Assembly (NCBI GenBank): GCA_031119475.1
Contig: JAVHXV010000002.1
Span: forward strand, 124,001 to 188,000
Direction: 5' to 3'
DNA length: 64,000 nt
From: Pedobacter sp.
GTDB lineage: Bacteria > Bacteroidota > Bacteroidia > Sphingobacteriales > Sphingobacteriaceae
Part shown: positions 8,737-17,046 of the stretch, in pieces
Numbering within the stretch: the first letter of the stretch is position 1
Layout: the number at the start of each line of letters is the position of its first letter
The notes under the pieces: model-generated
Told to the model about the DNA's origin: nothing
Seen by the model: the letters and a program-made list of their open reading frames with translations, nothing else
Database searches by the model: none
Program-made: the position numbers and the translations under genes

Positions 8737-9354
8737 ATGAAAAAACTTTACTCGACCTCGGTTTTTATTTTATTGGCAACGCTTTTATATGCCCAACAGG
8801 AAACGGAGAAACAGATCTTCATTAAGGAACAGCCCGTGACCCAGCTCTTGAGTACCACCTACGATATCCGGATTTCATCCGATAAAATCTCGATCTATTA
8901 TGAACGGGGCGACAGCCTCAATAGGCGTAAGATGGTGAGGTTTACCTATGGAAAAGCTGATTTATTGAACAGGTCTTTCCAACTTAACCAAAAGAAAAAT
9001 CTTTCCAAAGCAGACTCGTTGTTGAGAGATTCTGCTGATGTCTTGTCGAAGAAACTGGATTCGGCCATGCGTGCGGTTACCTTTTATACGCGAGATACAA
9101 TTGTAATCAAAGGCAACAGCGTGTATTGGCAACTTTTGGATAGCGTATTGCATGCAACTACCGAAACGCTGATGAAGGAAAGATCAACGCGGAGTTTTTT
9201 GGATGGGGTAACCTATACCATCCAGTTGAAAAATGGGAATAGCATCCGAAAGCTTACCGCCGATACACCAGACCAGACCTCACAGCCCTTGATCGCCACC
9301 CTCGTGGACCAAACGGGAGCTTTGGTAAACAACCATCGTAAAAAAGGAAAATAG
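8737..9354 (+). CDS. Small secreted protein of unknown function (copy 2 of a related pair)
   Basis: A 205-residue protein with a signal peptide (MKKLYSTSVFILLATLLYAQ). The mature region is polar and rich in Asp-Ser-Leu repeats of the kind often found in Bacteroidetes exported proteins of unknown role. The order of elements follows the upstream gene (KISIYYERGDS, then a helical segment, then FYTRDTIVIKGNSVYWQLLDSVL), which suggests paralogy at low identity. It ends 12 bases before the convergent flavoprotein gene. Nothing around it indicates a pathway. Confidence 0.8.
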   Translation: MKKLYSTSVFILLATLLYAQQETEKQIFIKEQPVTQLLSTTYDIRISSDKISIYYERGDSLNRRKMVRFTYGKADLLNRSFQLNQKKNLSKADSLLRDSADVLSKKLDSAMRAVTFYTRDTIVIKGNSVYWQLLDSVLHATTETLMKERSTRSFLDGVTYTIQLKNGNSIRKLTADTPDQTSQPLIATLVDQTGALVNNHRKKGK

Positions 9355-9365
9355 AACCAGGCTTT

Positions 9366-10505
9366 CTATAGACTTTTTATAAGCAGTTCTGCTGCTGCTT
9401 CACCAGTGTGGCTCCCGATGGCAATCCCCATTCCGTTACAGCGTACCGCACAAAATACATCTGGCTTTGCCTCCTCAACAATTGGCGAAAGCTGTGGTCC
9501 AAATGCCATGATGCCGCTCCACTTGTGTTCGATTTCAAAAGATGTATCGGGCAAGATCACCTCTGCCAATAATTTGGTTAAGGATTGCTGAACGAGGGGC
9601 GTTTCTCCAAATGCGGTAGTGGCTTCGGTCTCATAGTCGAGGTTCCGCCCTCCGCCAAGCAAAACTCGTCCGTCGATGTTTCTAAAATAATAATAGCCTT
9701 TATCGTAATGATAAGTTCCTTTTAATTTCAGCCTTGGAATGGGCTTGGTTACGACCACCTGTCCTCGTCCTGGCACCACCGCAAGATCAGGCAGTAGTTC
9801 ATTAACGAAGGCATTATTGGCCACCAGTACTTTTTTAGCTTTGAAAAAACCTTGACTGGTGTCGAGCGTTAGGCCATTGGTTTCGTGGTTGATCTGATTT
9901 ACGGTGCAGTTGGTATAAAAGAGGATGCCGAGTGCCATGCATTTGGCGATGAGCGCCTTCATCATCCGTCCGGGGTCGAGTTGGGCCTCCAATTTATTTT
10001 CGATAAGATATTGAACATCGTTAAAACCAAAGCTGCTGATTTGTTGATCTGCGGAAACATAGACATTTTTTTGGTGCACAATGTCTTCGATCATTGCATT
10101 ATAATGGCTCAATTTTGCTACACAATGTTCAGCTAAAGTGTATTCATTTGGCCTGAATAATTCATATCCGCCATGTTGATGAAAGTCGATATTTTCATCG
10201 CCCAAAAGCTTCCGTAACTTTAAAAGGCCTTGCCAACGTTTGGAAATCAGCTGATGAAGACCAGCAGGGCCGCTTATTTTTTCCTGTTCAATAAGTTCAG
10301 AAATACTACCAAAACAGGCGAATCCAGCGTTCTTGGTACTGGCTCCGGAAGGCAAAAATCCACGTTCCAAAACAAATACGCTAAGATTTGGCAATTTCTC
10401 CTTGATCGTTAAGGCAGCATTGAGGCCCACAATTCCACTGCCGATAATGATGATATCTGCAGCGAAGAAATTTTTCTTTTCCCAATAAGATAAGTTAGCG
10501 ATCAT
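9366..10505 (-). CDS. FAD-dependent oxidoreductase of the D-amino-acid oxidase/glycine oxidase type
   Basis: A 379-residue flavoenzyme of the DAO superfamily. The dinucleotide-binding motif IIIIGSGIVGLNAAL is near residue 18, followed by an acidic end (LERG) and the second FAD-contact STKNAGFACFG. The substrate domain carries LDPGRMMKALIAKCMALGI and the C-terminal KWSGIMAFGPQLSPIV...GMGIAIGSHTGEAAAELL closes the FAD site. Such enzymes oxidise amines or N-substituted glycines; the substrate cannot be told. I chose the ATG at 10505, not 10553, because the FAD motif then lies at the usual distance and a near-consensus -7 box (TACATTTA) sits three bases before it. Confidence 0.85.
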   Translation of the reverse strand: MIANLSYWEKKNFFAADIIIIGSGIVGLNAALTIKEKLPNLSVFVLERGFLPSGASTKNAGFACFGSISELIEQEKISGPAGLHQLISKRWQGLLKLRKLLGDENIDFHQHGGYELFRPNEYTLAEHCVAKLSHYNAMIEDIVHQKNVYVSADQQISSFGFNDVQYLIENKLEAQLDPGRMMKALIAKCMALGILFYTNCTVNQINHETNGLTLDTSQGFFKAKKVLVANNAFVNELLPDLAVVPGRGQVVVTKPIPRLKLKGTYHYDKGYYYFRNIDGRVLLGGGRNLDYETEATTAFGETPLVQQSLTKLLAEVILPDTSFEIEHKWSGIMAFGPQLSPIVEEAKPDVFCAVRCNGMGIAIGSHTGEAAAELLIKSL

Positions 10506-10591
10506 GATTAAATGTATTGGAAATTTTTGAGCTGTTACGAAAGATGGGAACACTTTTTGATTTATCTGATCTGAAAAACATACGAAACGAT

Positions 10592-11287
10592 ATGGGAACC
10601 TCTTTAATTTTGATCATCCCCGTTCTGTTGTTGAGCATGTTCGTACAATGGCGATTTAGAAATAAATTTTCGAAATATGCTGAACTGCAGCTCAATTCAG
10701 GAATGTCGGGAAGAGAAGTAGCCGAAAAGATGCTACATGACAACGGTATATTCAATGTAAATGTCCTCAGCTTGGAAGGACAATTGACAGATCATTATAA
10801 TCCATCAACCAAGACCGTAAACCTCAGTACTGATGTGTATTATGGACGGAGCGTTGCGGCGGCGGCTGTGGCCGCCCACGAGTGTGGGCATGCTGTACAA
10901 CATGCCAAATCCTATTCTTGGTTGGAATTTAGGTCGAGCATGGTGCCGATTGTCAGCATTTCGTCCAACCTGCTCCAGTGGGTGTTGCTCATTGGCGTGA
11001 TGCTGATTGTTTTTAATGGTCCTCCAACGGTATTGGCCATTGGCGTAGCCGGTCTGGCGCTGATTACTATTTTTAGCATCATTACACTGCCGGTAGAGTT
11101 TGATGCCAGCAGGAGAGCTTTGATCTGGTTAAAAAATAACCGCAATGTGATGTATAGCGATGAGGAAAATGTGCAGGCGAAAGATGCGTTATGGTGGGCG
11201 GCAATGACCTATGTAGTGGCCGCATTGGGCGCACTGGCCAATTTGTTGTATTATGCATCGATGCTATTTGGCAGGGACCGTGATTAG
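10592..11287 (+). CDS. Zinc metallopeptidase, YugP family
   Basis: A 231-residue integral membrane protease. The zinc-binding HECGH is at residues 96-100 (AAVAAHECGHAVQHA), with an N-terminal membrane span (residues 3-18), two more spans around 125-160 (LLQWVLLIGVMLIVF; VLAIGVAGLALITIFSI) and a fourth near the C-terminus. LPVEFDASRRAL supplies the conserved downstream Glu-Asp region of the family. Family members are about 225-230 residues, which supports ATG 10592; the longer frame starting at 10517 would overlap the divergent gene's promoter. Substrate is unknown. The gene is followed by the cluster of short palindromes at 11291-11524. Confidence 0.88.
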   Translation: MGTSLILIIPVLLLSMFVQWRFRNKFSKYAELQLNSGMSGREVAEKMLHDNGIFNVNVLSLEGQLTDHYNPSTKTVNLSTDVYYGRSVAAAAVAAHECGHAVQHAKSYSWLEFRSSMVPIVSISSNLLQWVLLIGVMLIVFNGPPTVLAIGVAGLALITIFSIITLPVEFDASRRALIWLKNNRNVMYSDEENVQAKDALWWAAMTYVVAALGALANLLYYASMLFGRDRD

Positions 11288-11290
11288 CTG

Positions 11291-11524
11291 GACTTGTCAA
11301 AGTGAAATGATGCGATATTTCCATAAAGCGGATTTTTACCTATAGCAAGGCATGGAGATTGTCAAAGTGTAGGGAAAGAAAATGATTACAGAACTAAAAC
11401 AGTTTGACAAAGTCTGTTATAAAGTTAGCGTAATCTAATTGTTAGACTTTGTCAAAGTCAAACCTTAGATATTTATCAAAAATTCACTTTGGGCTAGCAT
11501 AAAGTGATGGACTTTGTCAAAGTT
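11291..11524. repeat. Cluster of GACTTTGTCAAAGTC-type short palindromes
   Basis: The gene-free 270 bases between yugP and apaG hold five copies or near copies of the 15-17 base palindrome GGACTTTGTCAAAGTCC: 11291-11303 (one T missing), 11357-11369, 11403-11414, 11445-11459 (perfect GACTTTGTCAAAGTC) and 11509-11524. A CACTTT/AAAGTG stem (11485-11490 with 11501-11506) lies between the last two. A perfect 17-base copy and a half copy recur 31 kb away at 42386-42402 and 42321-42332. They may be protein-binding sites or a small dispersed repeat. Confidence 0.7.
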
Positions 11525-11558
11525 AATCGCCTAAAGTCACTGAAACTTATACAGCCAA

Positions 11559-11945
11559 CTAGTTCAACCGATAAGGAACGATCAATTGAAACTCTGGAAT
11601 AGCGACCCTGAAAGAAGTTTCGTCTACCAAGCGGACTATCGAATAGTGGCCTTTCATGCTGCCCATATCGGTCTTTAGGTTACAACCTGAAACATAGGCA
11701 TAGTTTTGTCCGGGTTCGATTACGGGCTGGATACCTACTACACCTTCGCCCTCAACTTCCCTGACCGATCCATTCGAGTCGAAGATAAACCATTGCCTGC
11801 GCATCAATTGAATAGCATAATCAGAAAGGTTTTCGATTTCTATACGATAGGCAAACATAAAATGCTCATTCGCAGGATTGGAATGTTCATCTTGGAAGAT
11901 CGTCTCTACCGAAATTTTTACCCCTTGTGTGATTGCCGTAACCAT
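11559..11945 (-). CDS. apaG: ApaG domain protein
   Basis: A 128-residue protein with the fibronectin-III-like ApaG fold (FAYRIEIENLSDYAIQLMRRQWFIFDSNGSVREVEGEGVVGIQPVIEPG then YVSGCNLKTDMGSMKGHY). The glycine-rich VEGEGVVG loop and the GSM.G motif are family signatures. In enterobacteria ApaG is tied to Co2+/Mg2+ resistance, but its molecular role is unsettled. ATG 11945 fits the normal length of about 125 residues; the longer frame from 11978 would overlap the dus gene. A TAAATTTA element sits three bases before the start. It probably follows the dus gene in one operon, with 29 bases between them. Confidence 0.92.
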   Translation of the reverse strand: MVTAITQGVKISVETIFQDEHSNPANEHFMFAYRIEIENLSDYAIQLMRRQWFIFDSNGSVREVEGEGVVGIQPVIEPGQNYAYVSGCNLKTDMGSMKGHYSIVRLVDETSFRVAIPEFQLIVPYRLN

Positions 11946-11974
11946 GTTTAAATTTAGGAAATGCTTTTCAATAA

Positions 11975-12982
11975 TCAAGCCATTTCAGAAAAAGGTGCCA
12001 CACCGACATATTTCTCCGCAATTTCTGCTAAGATCTCGTGGATGACCGTAATATTTTCCTCTTTGACCAATAGCATGCGATAGGGCTTAAAATCTGGCAG
12101 TCCCTTGAAATAATTTGCATAATGCCTTCTCATTTCAAACACACCAACTTTAGGGCCCTTCCATTCAATAGATTTATCCAAATGGGTCCGACAGGCTTCG
12201 ATCCGTTCGTCTAGCGTTGGTCCGGCCAAAAAATTGCCTGTTTCAAAATAATGCTTCACTTCCCTAAAAATCCACGGATAGCCAATCGCTGCCCGTCCAA
12301 TCATGATTCCATCTACCTCATACTCCATGCGCCAAGCAGCGGCCTTTTGTGGACTGTCCACATCGCCATTGCCAAAAATTGGGATCTTGATGCGCGGATT
12401 GCGCTTGATTTCCCGAATAAGCGTCCAATCGGCCTCTCCCTTATACATCTGCGCACGGGTACGGCCATGTATGGTCAATGCCTGGATACCGACATCCTGC
12501 AGGCGTTCTGCTACTTCATAAACGTTTTTAGTATCATCGTCCCAACCTAAACGTGTTTTAACGGTTACGGGCAGGTGCGTAGCCTTTACGACCGCGCTGG
12601 TCATCGCTACCATTTTATCGATATCCTGCAACAAGCTGGCACCAGCTCCCCTGCAAGCTACATTTTTAACCGGACAGCCATAATTGATATCCATTAGATC
12701 TGGCCCTGCCAATGTGGCAATCTCCGTAGCTTCGCGCATGCTGTTGATGTCGCTTCCAAAAATCTGGATGCCAATTGGCCTTTCATATTCGAAAATATCC
12801 AGCTTCTGGCGGCTTTTTGCAGCAGAGCGGATCAATCCTTCAGAAGAAATGAATTCCGTATACATCAAATCTGCCCCTCCCTGCTTGCACACATAACGAA
12901 AAGGCGGATCGCTTACATCTTCCATCGGCGCCAACAATAAGGGGAACGCTCCTAAATCTATATTTCCTATCTTTACAGACAT
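11975..12982 (-). CDS. dusB: tRNA-dihydrouridine synthase
   Basis: A 335-residue FMN enzyme that reduces specific uridines in tRNA. Motifs in order: LLAPMEDVSDPPFR (FMN-binding N-terminus), DINYGCPVKNVACRGAGASLL with the catalytic Cys, VTVKTRLGWD, LTIHGRTRAQMYKG, IFGNGDVDSPQKA and DGIMIGRAAIGYPWIFRE. The C-terminal helical tRNA-binding domain is present. The arrangement fits the DusB subgroup. The -7 box TACCTTTG on the minus strand at 13010-13017 is 27 bases before the start codon. Confidence 0.93.
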   Translation of the reverse strand: MSVKIGNIDLGAFPLLLAPMEDVSDPPFRYVCKQGGADLMYTEFISSEGLIRSAAKSRQKLDIFEYERPIGIQIFGSDINSMREATEIATLAGPDLMDINYGCPVKNVACRGAGASLLQDIDKMVAMTSAVVKATHLPVTVKTRLGWDDDTKNVYEVAERLQDVGIQALTIHGRTRAQMYKGEADWTLIREIKRNPRIKIPIFGNGDVDSPQKAAAWRMEYEVDGIMIGRAAIGYPWIFREVKHYFETGNFLAGPTLDERIEACRTHLDKSIEWKGPKVGVFEMRRHYANYFKGLPDFKPYRMLLVKEENITVIHEILAEIAEKYVGVAPFSEMA

Positions 12983-13009
12983 TTCTCTATCTTCAGACCA
13001 ATAATTTTA

Positions 13010-13017
13010 CAAAGGTA
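13010..13017 (-). promoter_or_regulatory. -7 box for the dus-apaG operon
   Basis: TACCTTTG on the minus strand is a full match to TAnnTTTG, 27 bases upstream of the dus start codon. Confidence 0.55.
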
Positions 13018-13032
13018 CTCATTTTACAAACA

Positions 13033-13977
13033 ATGCCATTCGCAGCAGACCATCTGGAAGAAAAACAGCCGAGCATTCAGCTTTTGCTATTGGGCGTATA
13101 CGTTATCGTTGGCCTATTTGTTGGCGCATTTGTTGGTTTTGCGGCGGCCATTGCCTGCTATGGACTCAACCTCATCAGCGACCTGAGTTGGGCAGCGGGT
13201 CAAGATCTTTCGCGCGTTGGGGCGTTGAAATTGGTGCTGGTCGGACAGAGCATCGGCATGTTCCTGTTGCCAGCGCTGGCCCTATCGCTTACCGAACGGA
13301 AGTCGGCCTCAAGTTTTTATGGAACGCGATCACCAAAGGCAAACCTGATGCTCTGGGTGCTCTTGTTCATGTTGTGCTCACTGCCCATTTCTGGCTTGAT
13401 TACCGAGCTCAATGCACACATGCACCTGCCCAGGTTTTTAAGATCGGTAGAAAAGTGGATGAGCGATAAGGAAAAAGAGGCCCTGACCATCACCAAAGCG
13501 ATCTTAGGCGCACAGGCTCCGATGACTATGCTCATCAATCTCTTGGTCATGGCCGTGGTTCCGGCAGTTGCCGAAGAATTTCTGTTCAGGGGAGCGCTGC
13601 AGCGAACCTTGTTCAGGTTCAGGCAAAACCCACACTTTGCCATCTGGATTTCGGCATTTGTGTTCAGTGCCATACACCTCCAGTTTTTTGGTTTCTTCCC
13701 CCGGCTGCTATTGGGCGTAGCATTTGGATACATCTACTTTTGGACCGGCAACATCTGGTATTCGATATTTGCCCATTTCCTGAACAATGCCTATGTAGTT
13801 GTACTTGCTTTTTACCTATCGAAAAAAAACATCCCGTTGGACAAGGCAGACGAAATGGATGTAAATTGGGTAGTTTACATAATTAGTGCCGTATTAACCG
13901 TAGCTTTGCTGAAGTATTTAAGGGACCGTTCGGCATTTGGCGTTCGGCGTCACCAAAATTCCGCTCATGAAAACTAG
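13033..13977 (+). CDS. CPBP-family intramembrane glutamic protease
   Basis: A 314-residue polytopic membrane protein with about eight hydrophobic segments. It has the three CPBP/Abi signatures: EEFLFRGALQRTLF (paired glutamates and Arg), FSAIHLQFFGFFPR (His) and AHFLNNAYVVV (His/Asn). These residues form the active site of intramembrane CAAX-type proteases. In bacteria the substrates are mostly unknown; some members serve in bacteriocin immunity. The last 11 bases overlap the start of cdsA, so the two are probably translationally coupled. Confidence 0.88.
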   Translation: MPFAADHLEEKQPSIQLLLLGVYVIVGLFVGAFVGFAAAIACYGLNLISDLSWAAGQDLSRVGALKLVLVGQSIGMFLLPALALSLTERKSASSFYGTRSPKANLMLWVLLFMLCSLPISGLITELNAHMHLPRFLRSVEKWMSDKEKEALTITKAILGAQAPMTMLINLLVMAVVPAVAEEFLFRGALQRTLFRFRQNPHFAIWISAFVFSAIHLQFFGFFPRLLLGVAFGYIYFWTGNIWYSIFAHFLNNAYVVVLAFYLSKKNIPLDKADEMDVNWVVYIISAVLTVALLKYLRDRSAFGVRRHQNSAHEN

Positions 13978-14773
13978 GGCCATTACCGCTTTCTTTTTTA
14001 CCATTGTCATGTTGGCCTCGCTGTGGAACGCCTATACCTTTACGGCCTTTTACTTGTTGCTGAGCGTTGCCGCCCTTTTTGAGTTTTATAAGCTGATCAA
14101 AATCGGAGGTATCAGGCCGCACCGTAACATGGCCATGATTGTAGCTACAATTGCCTTCTTGATCATGGCAGCATACCATTTCTTTCAGTTTGGCCCCAAG
14201 TATCTTTTGCTCATCATCCCACTTATTTTTGCTATTTTCATTTTTGAGCTTTACAAAAAGGAGAAAATCCCTTTCGCAAACATTGCCTATACTTTTGTCG
14301 GATTTGTCTATGTGACCATCCCTTTCTGCTTTTTTTATTCACTCGGCTTCTTATCAGATTTTAACCAATACAGCTTTCACCTTCCGCTTTCATTTTTAAT
14401 GCTGCTCTGGGCAAACGATACCGGTGCCTACCTTTTCGGGATGAATTTTGGGAAGCATAGACTGTTTGAACGCCATTCGCCTAAAAAATCTTGGGAAGGT
14501 TTCTTTGGAGGAATGTTGACCAGCGTATTGGTTTCTTACCTTGTTTCTTTCCAATTTACAGAACTTTCTCCTGCAGTTTGGGGAGGCATGGCTATCCTGA
14601 TTGCCTGTTTCGGAACCTTGGGCGACCTGGTCGAATCCATGCTCAAGCGCAGCCTGAACGCCAAAGACTCTGGCAGCATTTTGCCGGGGCACGGCGGATT
14701 GCTCGACCGTTTTGATGGATTGCTCATTTCAGCCCCAATCGTGTTTGTGTATTTGTACCTGATCTTAAATTAG
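13967..14773 (+). CDS. cdsA: Phosphatidate cytidylyltransferase
   Basis: A 268-residue membrane enzyme that makes CDP-diacylglycerol from CTP and phosphatidate, the precursor of all phospholipids. Seven or so membrane segments are followed by the catalytic region: WANDTGAYLFGMNFGKHRLF, SPKKSWEGFFGG and the CDS signature GDLVESMLKRSLNAKDSG...PGHGGLLDRFDGLL near the C-terminus. The ATG at 13967 (MKTRAITAFFF) is chosen over an upstream frame opening at 13937 because it fits the family N-terminus. It overlaps the CPBP protease gene by 11 bases. The psd gene for the later phospholipid step lies 35 kb away. Confidence 0.95.
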   Translation: MKTRAITAFFFTIVMLASLWNAYTFTAFYLLLSVAALFEFYKLIKIGGIRPHRNMAMIVATIAFLIMAAYHFFQFGPKYLLLIIPLIFAIFIFELYKKEKIPFANIAYTFVGFVYVTIPFCFFYSLGFLSDFNQYSFHLPLSFLMLLWANDTGAYLFGMNFGKHRLFERHSPKKSWEGFFGGMLTSVLVSYLVSFQFTELSPAVWGGMAILIACFGTLGDLVESMLKRSLNAKDSGSILPGHGGLLDRFDGLLISAPIVFVYLYLILN

Positions 14774-14871
14774 CGGATAGCGCCGGGTCCGTAGTCTATC
14801 GACAAAAAACTTCATTGCCAGGCAACGTTTCCATCGAGGAAAGCATTAAGCTTAATAACAACCTCGAACTC

Positions 14872-15918
14872 ATGAAGAAAACAATCTTATTGGCGGTGCT
14901 TTTGGCACTGGCCATCCATTCAAGGGCCATTGATTTCTATGGGGGCAGCTATCCGGATGCGCTCAGCAAGGCAAGGACCGAAAAAAAATTGCTGTTGATC
15001 TATTTTACGGCCAGCTGGTGTGGACCTTGCCAATACATGCAGCAATATGTTTTTCCCGATCCGGCCATCACTGCTTATGTGGCGCAAAAGTACATCGCCC
15101 TAAAAATCGATGTTGATGAAAAAGAGGGCAAATTGCTCTATGTAAAGACTCATCCCAGGGGCATGATGGGCGTTCCTGCCTTCATCATCTTAAATGACAA
15201 AGAAGAAATTATCAAACAGGAACTGGGAGCTCAAAAAATAGCCCAACTCCAAACATTCTTGCGTGCAGATCAAGATCCGGCATCGATATTTACCATGCTT
15301 TCGGATAGCTTGGCCCAGCAAAAGATTGCCCAACAGGTTAGGAAACCTACACTTTTCAGTAGCTTTCTATACAATTCGATGGTGAGCGACTGGAAGCCTG
15401 CGTTCAAGATTGGCGCCAACCTGATGAACTATACTGGAAATCACGATTTCCATAAGAACCTAACGGGTTTTGAAGTGGGCATTTTTTTCGATCGCAGTTT
15501 CAAAAACAATACCGGAAAGAAAGCTGAATTTTGGCACCTTTCGAGATATCGTTTCCAGCCCGGCATTACTTTGGCATCAAAATCGGGGCAATCAGCTATG
15601 TTTGGGGCGAAAGCAACAATGGGCTATTTATCCCTTGACCTGCTCAACAGCTATCAACTAAAGGGTCTGCGCAATTTTAGGCTCTTCGCCAGTCCATATG
15701 TAGCCACAAGGCTATGGTCTAGCGGTAATTTTGCACCAATCGTACAAACGGGCCTAACCCAATTCACCTATGGGACAAAAATAGGGATCAGTAGGGGTTC
15801 TGGAAGCTTTGAGCCTTATTTAGGCTATGATTTGGGTTTGGGCGACCTTGCCAAAGGGCCATCGATTTTGAAGAACAGGGGCTTTTATTTTTCCATCGCA
15901 CTTATATTTGGCAAATGA
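14872..15918 (+). CDS. Secreted thioredoxin-fold protein fused to a beta-barrel-like domain
   Basis: A 348-residue exported protein. Signal peptide: residues 1-18 (MKKTILLAVLLALAIHSRA). Residues about 20-145 are a thioredoxin-like domain with the redox pair Cys50-Cys53 (ASWCGPCQYM) and the cis-proline region GMMGVPAFIIL. Residues about 165-348 are different: alternating aromatic and small residues in short strands (GFEVGIFFDRSF, FGAKATMGYLSL, FRLFASPYVATRL, QFTYGTKIGIS, FEPYLGYDLGLG) ending in FYFSIALIFGK, a typical closing strand of an outer-membrane barrel. If correct, this puts a disulfide-active domain on a membrane-embedded barrel. The start is ATG 14872, which gives the signal peptide. 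Its stop overlaps the sigma-factor start (ATGA), the first of three couplings in the module. Confidence 0.7.
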   Translation: MKKTILLAVLLALAIHSRAIDFYGGSYPDALSKARTEKKLLLIYFTASWCGPCQYMQQYVFPDPAITAYVAQKYIALKIDVDEKEGKLLYVKTHPRGMMGVPAFIILNDKEEIIKQELGAQKIAQLQTFLRADQDPASIFTMLSDSLAQQKIAQQVRKPTLFSSFLYNSMVSDWKPAFKIGANLMNYTGNHDFHKNLTGFEVGIFFDRSFKNNTGKKAEFWHLSRYRFQPGITLASKSGQSAMFGAKATMGYLSLDLLNSYQLKGLRNFRLFASPYVATRLWSSGNFAPIVQTGLTQFTYGTKIGISRGSGSFEPYLGYDLGLGDLAKGPSILKNRGFYFSIALIFGK

Positions 15919-16472
15919 TGCGTCTTTTCCCACTCGAACTGCTGTTGGCCTGTAAAAAGGGAGATGCCAGTGCACAGCGAAAGCTTTTTGATTTTTATTA
16001 TGATGAAATGTACCAGGTCTGTTATCGATATGTAAAGGATGAAATGCTGGTTGAAGACCTGTTGTCGCAAGGTTTTACCAAAGTTTTAAACAAGATCGGG
16101 AAGTTTAGGGCTGAAAAGGAAAACGGATTGCGTGCCTGGATCAAGACCATTATGATCAACGAATGCCTGATGCAGCTGCGGAGGCGAAATAATTTTTACC
16201 TGGTGCCCCTGAGCGACGCAGATGAATTGAGCACCGAAGAAGTTGATTTTGATGAGATCGATCAGTCTTTTGTACGTCAATGCATCGCAGAACTGCCAAC
16301 TGGATATAGAACGGTATTGAATCTCTATGTAATCGAAGGATATGCGCATGCAGAGATCGGTAAAATGCTCGATATCAAAGAAGCTACATCGCGCTCCCAG
16401 CTCAACAAAGCAAAACAGATTTTAAAACAACGCTTATTAAGCTATAAACTCAGCCTTTATGGAAAAGGATAA
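15915..16472 (+). CDS. ECF-type RNA polymerase sigma factor
   Basis: A 185-residue sigma-70-family factor with only regions 2 and 4, as in the extracytoplasmic-function group. Region 2 (about residues 20-65): KLFDFYYDEMYQVCYRYV...DLLSQGFTKVLNKIGKF, with the -10-recognition helix. Region 4 (about residues 118-172): ELPTGYRTVLNLYVIEGYAHAEIGKMLDIKEATSRSQLNKAKQIL, a helix-turn-helix for the -35 element. ATG 15915 overlaps the preceding stop by four bases (a second ATG follows at 15918). The next gene overlaps its end by 14 bases and encodes a membrane protein that is a natural anti-sigma candidate. Confidence 0.92.
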   Translation: MMRLFPLELLLACKKGDASAQRKLFDFYYDEMYQVCYRYVKDEMLVEDLLSQGFTKVLNKIGKFRAEKENGLRAWIKTIMINECLMQLRRRNNFYLVPLSDADELSTEEVDFDEIDQSFVRQCIAELPTGYRTVLNLYVIEGYAHAEIGKMLDIKEATSRSQLNKAKQILKQRLLSYKLSLYGKG

Positions 16473-17046
16473 TTTTGAACGGCAGCTTAGAAATTCCGTG
16501 CTCCTGAGCGACCAGGTTGCCGTTATGGGCGACCGGGAAAACGTCTGGAGGAATGTGAGGATGAAACGAAAGTCTAACCCCGCTTGGCGATACGTGGCCG
16601 CTATCGTATTGATGGCCACCTGTTCCATTATTTTTTGGAGAGATCAAAAAGACCTACCGGTAAAGCAAACCCTCGCCGTACCGCATGTAACACAAAGTTC
16701 GAAGCCAAAACCTATTATCCAAACACAGCAATCAGCCAGATTGGCCCAAATTAAAGTAAAATCTAATGTTATGGCTGCTCAAACTGCTGCAGTTGAACCG
16801 CTACAACCAAGAGATACGGTTGCCAAATTGATCGTACCCCAGCCAATCGAATCGGCCAAACCTGAGACACAGGCCCAGGCCCCAACCGAAGAATTTACCG
16901 TCCAGTTGAAGCGGGGTGCCCCGATCAACGAAAGTAAAGAAGGGCCGGTATTGTTAAAAAAAGGTAAAAGAACAAGTCCCTTTTTAGCGGATGCCAATGA
17001 ACGGCCAGTAAGGATAAGGATCAGTTTTAAGAAAGACAACCTATGA
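16459..17046 (+). CDS. Single-span membrane protein, putative anti-sigma factor
   Basis: A 195-residue protein with a short cytoplasmic N-terminus (residues 1-43), one membrane span (about 44-60, WRYVAAIVLMATCSIIFW) and a polar, Pro/Gln-rich external part. The position right after an ECF sigma gene (14-base overlap) and the topology fit an anti-sigma factor that holds the sigma at the membrane. The zinc HxxxCxxC motif of ZAS anti-sigmas is absent, so the assignment rests on context. The external region ends with two similar peptides (FTVQLKRGAPI and GPVLLKKGKR) of unknown meaning. The gene overlaps the next one by four bases (ATGA). Confidence 0.65.
   Translation: MEKDNFERQLRNSVLLSDQVAVMGDRENVWRNVRMKRKSNPAWRYVAAIVLMATCSIIFWRDQKDLPVKQTLAVPHVTQSSKPKPIIQTQQSARLAQIKVKSNVMAAQTAAVEPLQPRDTVAKLIVPQPIESAKPETQAQAPTEEFTVQLKRGAPINESKEGPVLLKKGKRTSPFLADANERPVRIRISFKKDNL

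Noticed and set aside
16459..17046. Zinc-binding anti-sigma (ZAS) annotation
   Set aside because: The HxxxCxxC motif is absent; only position and single membrane span support an anti-sigma role.
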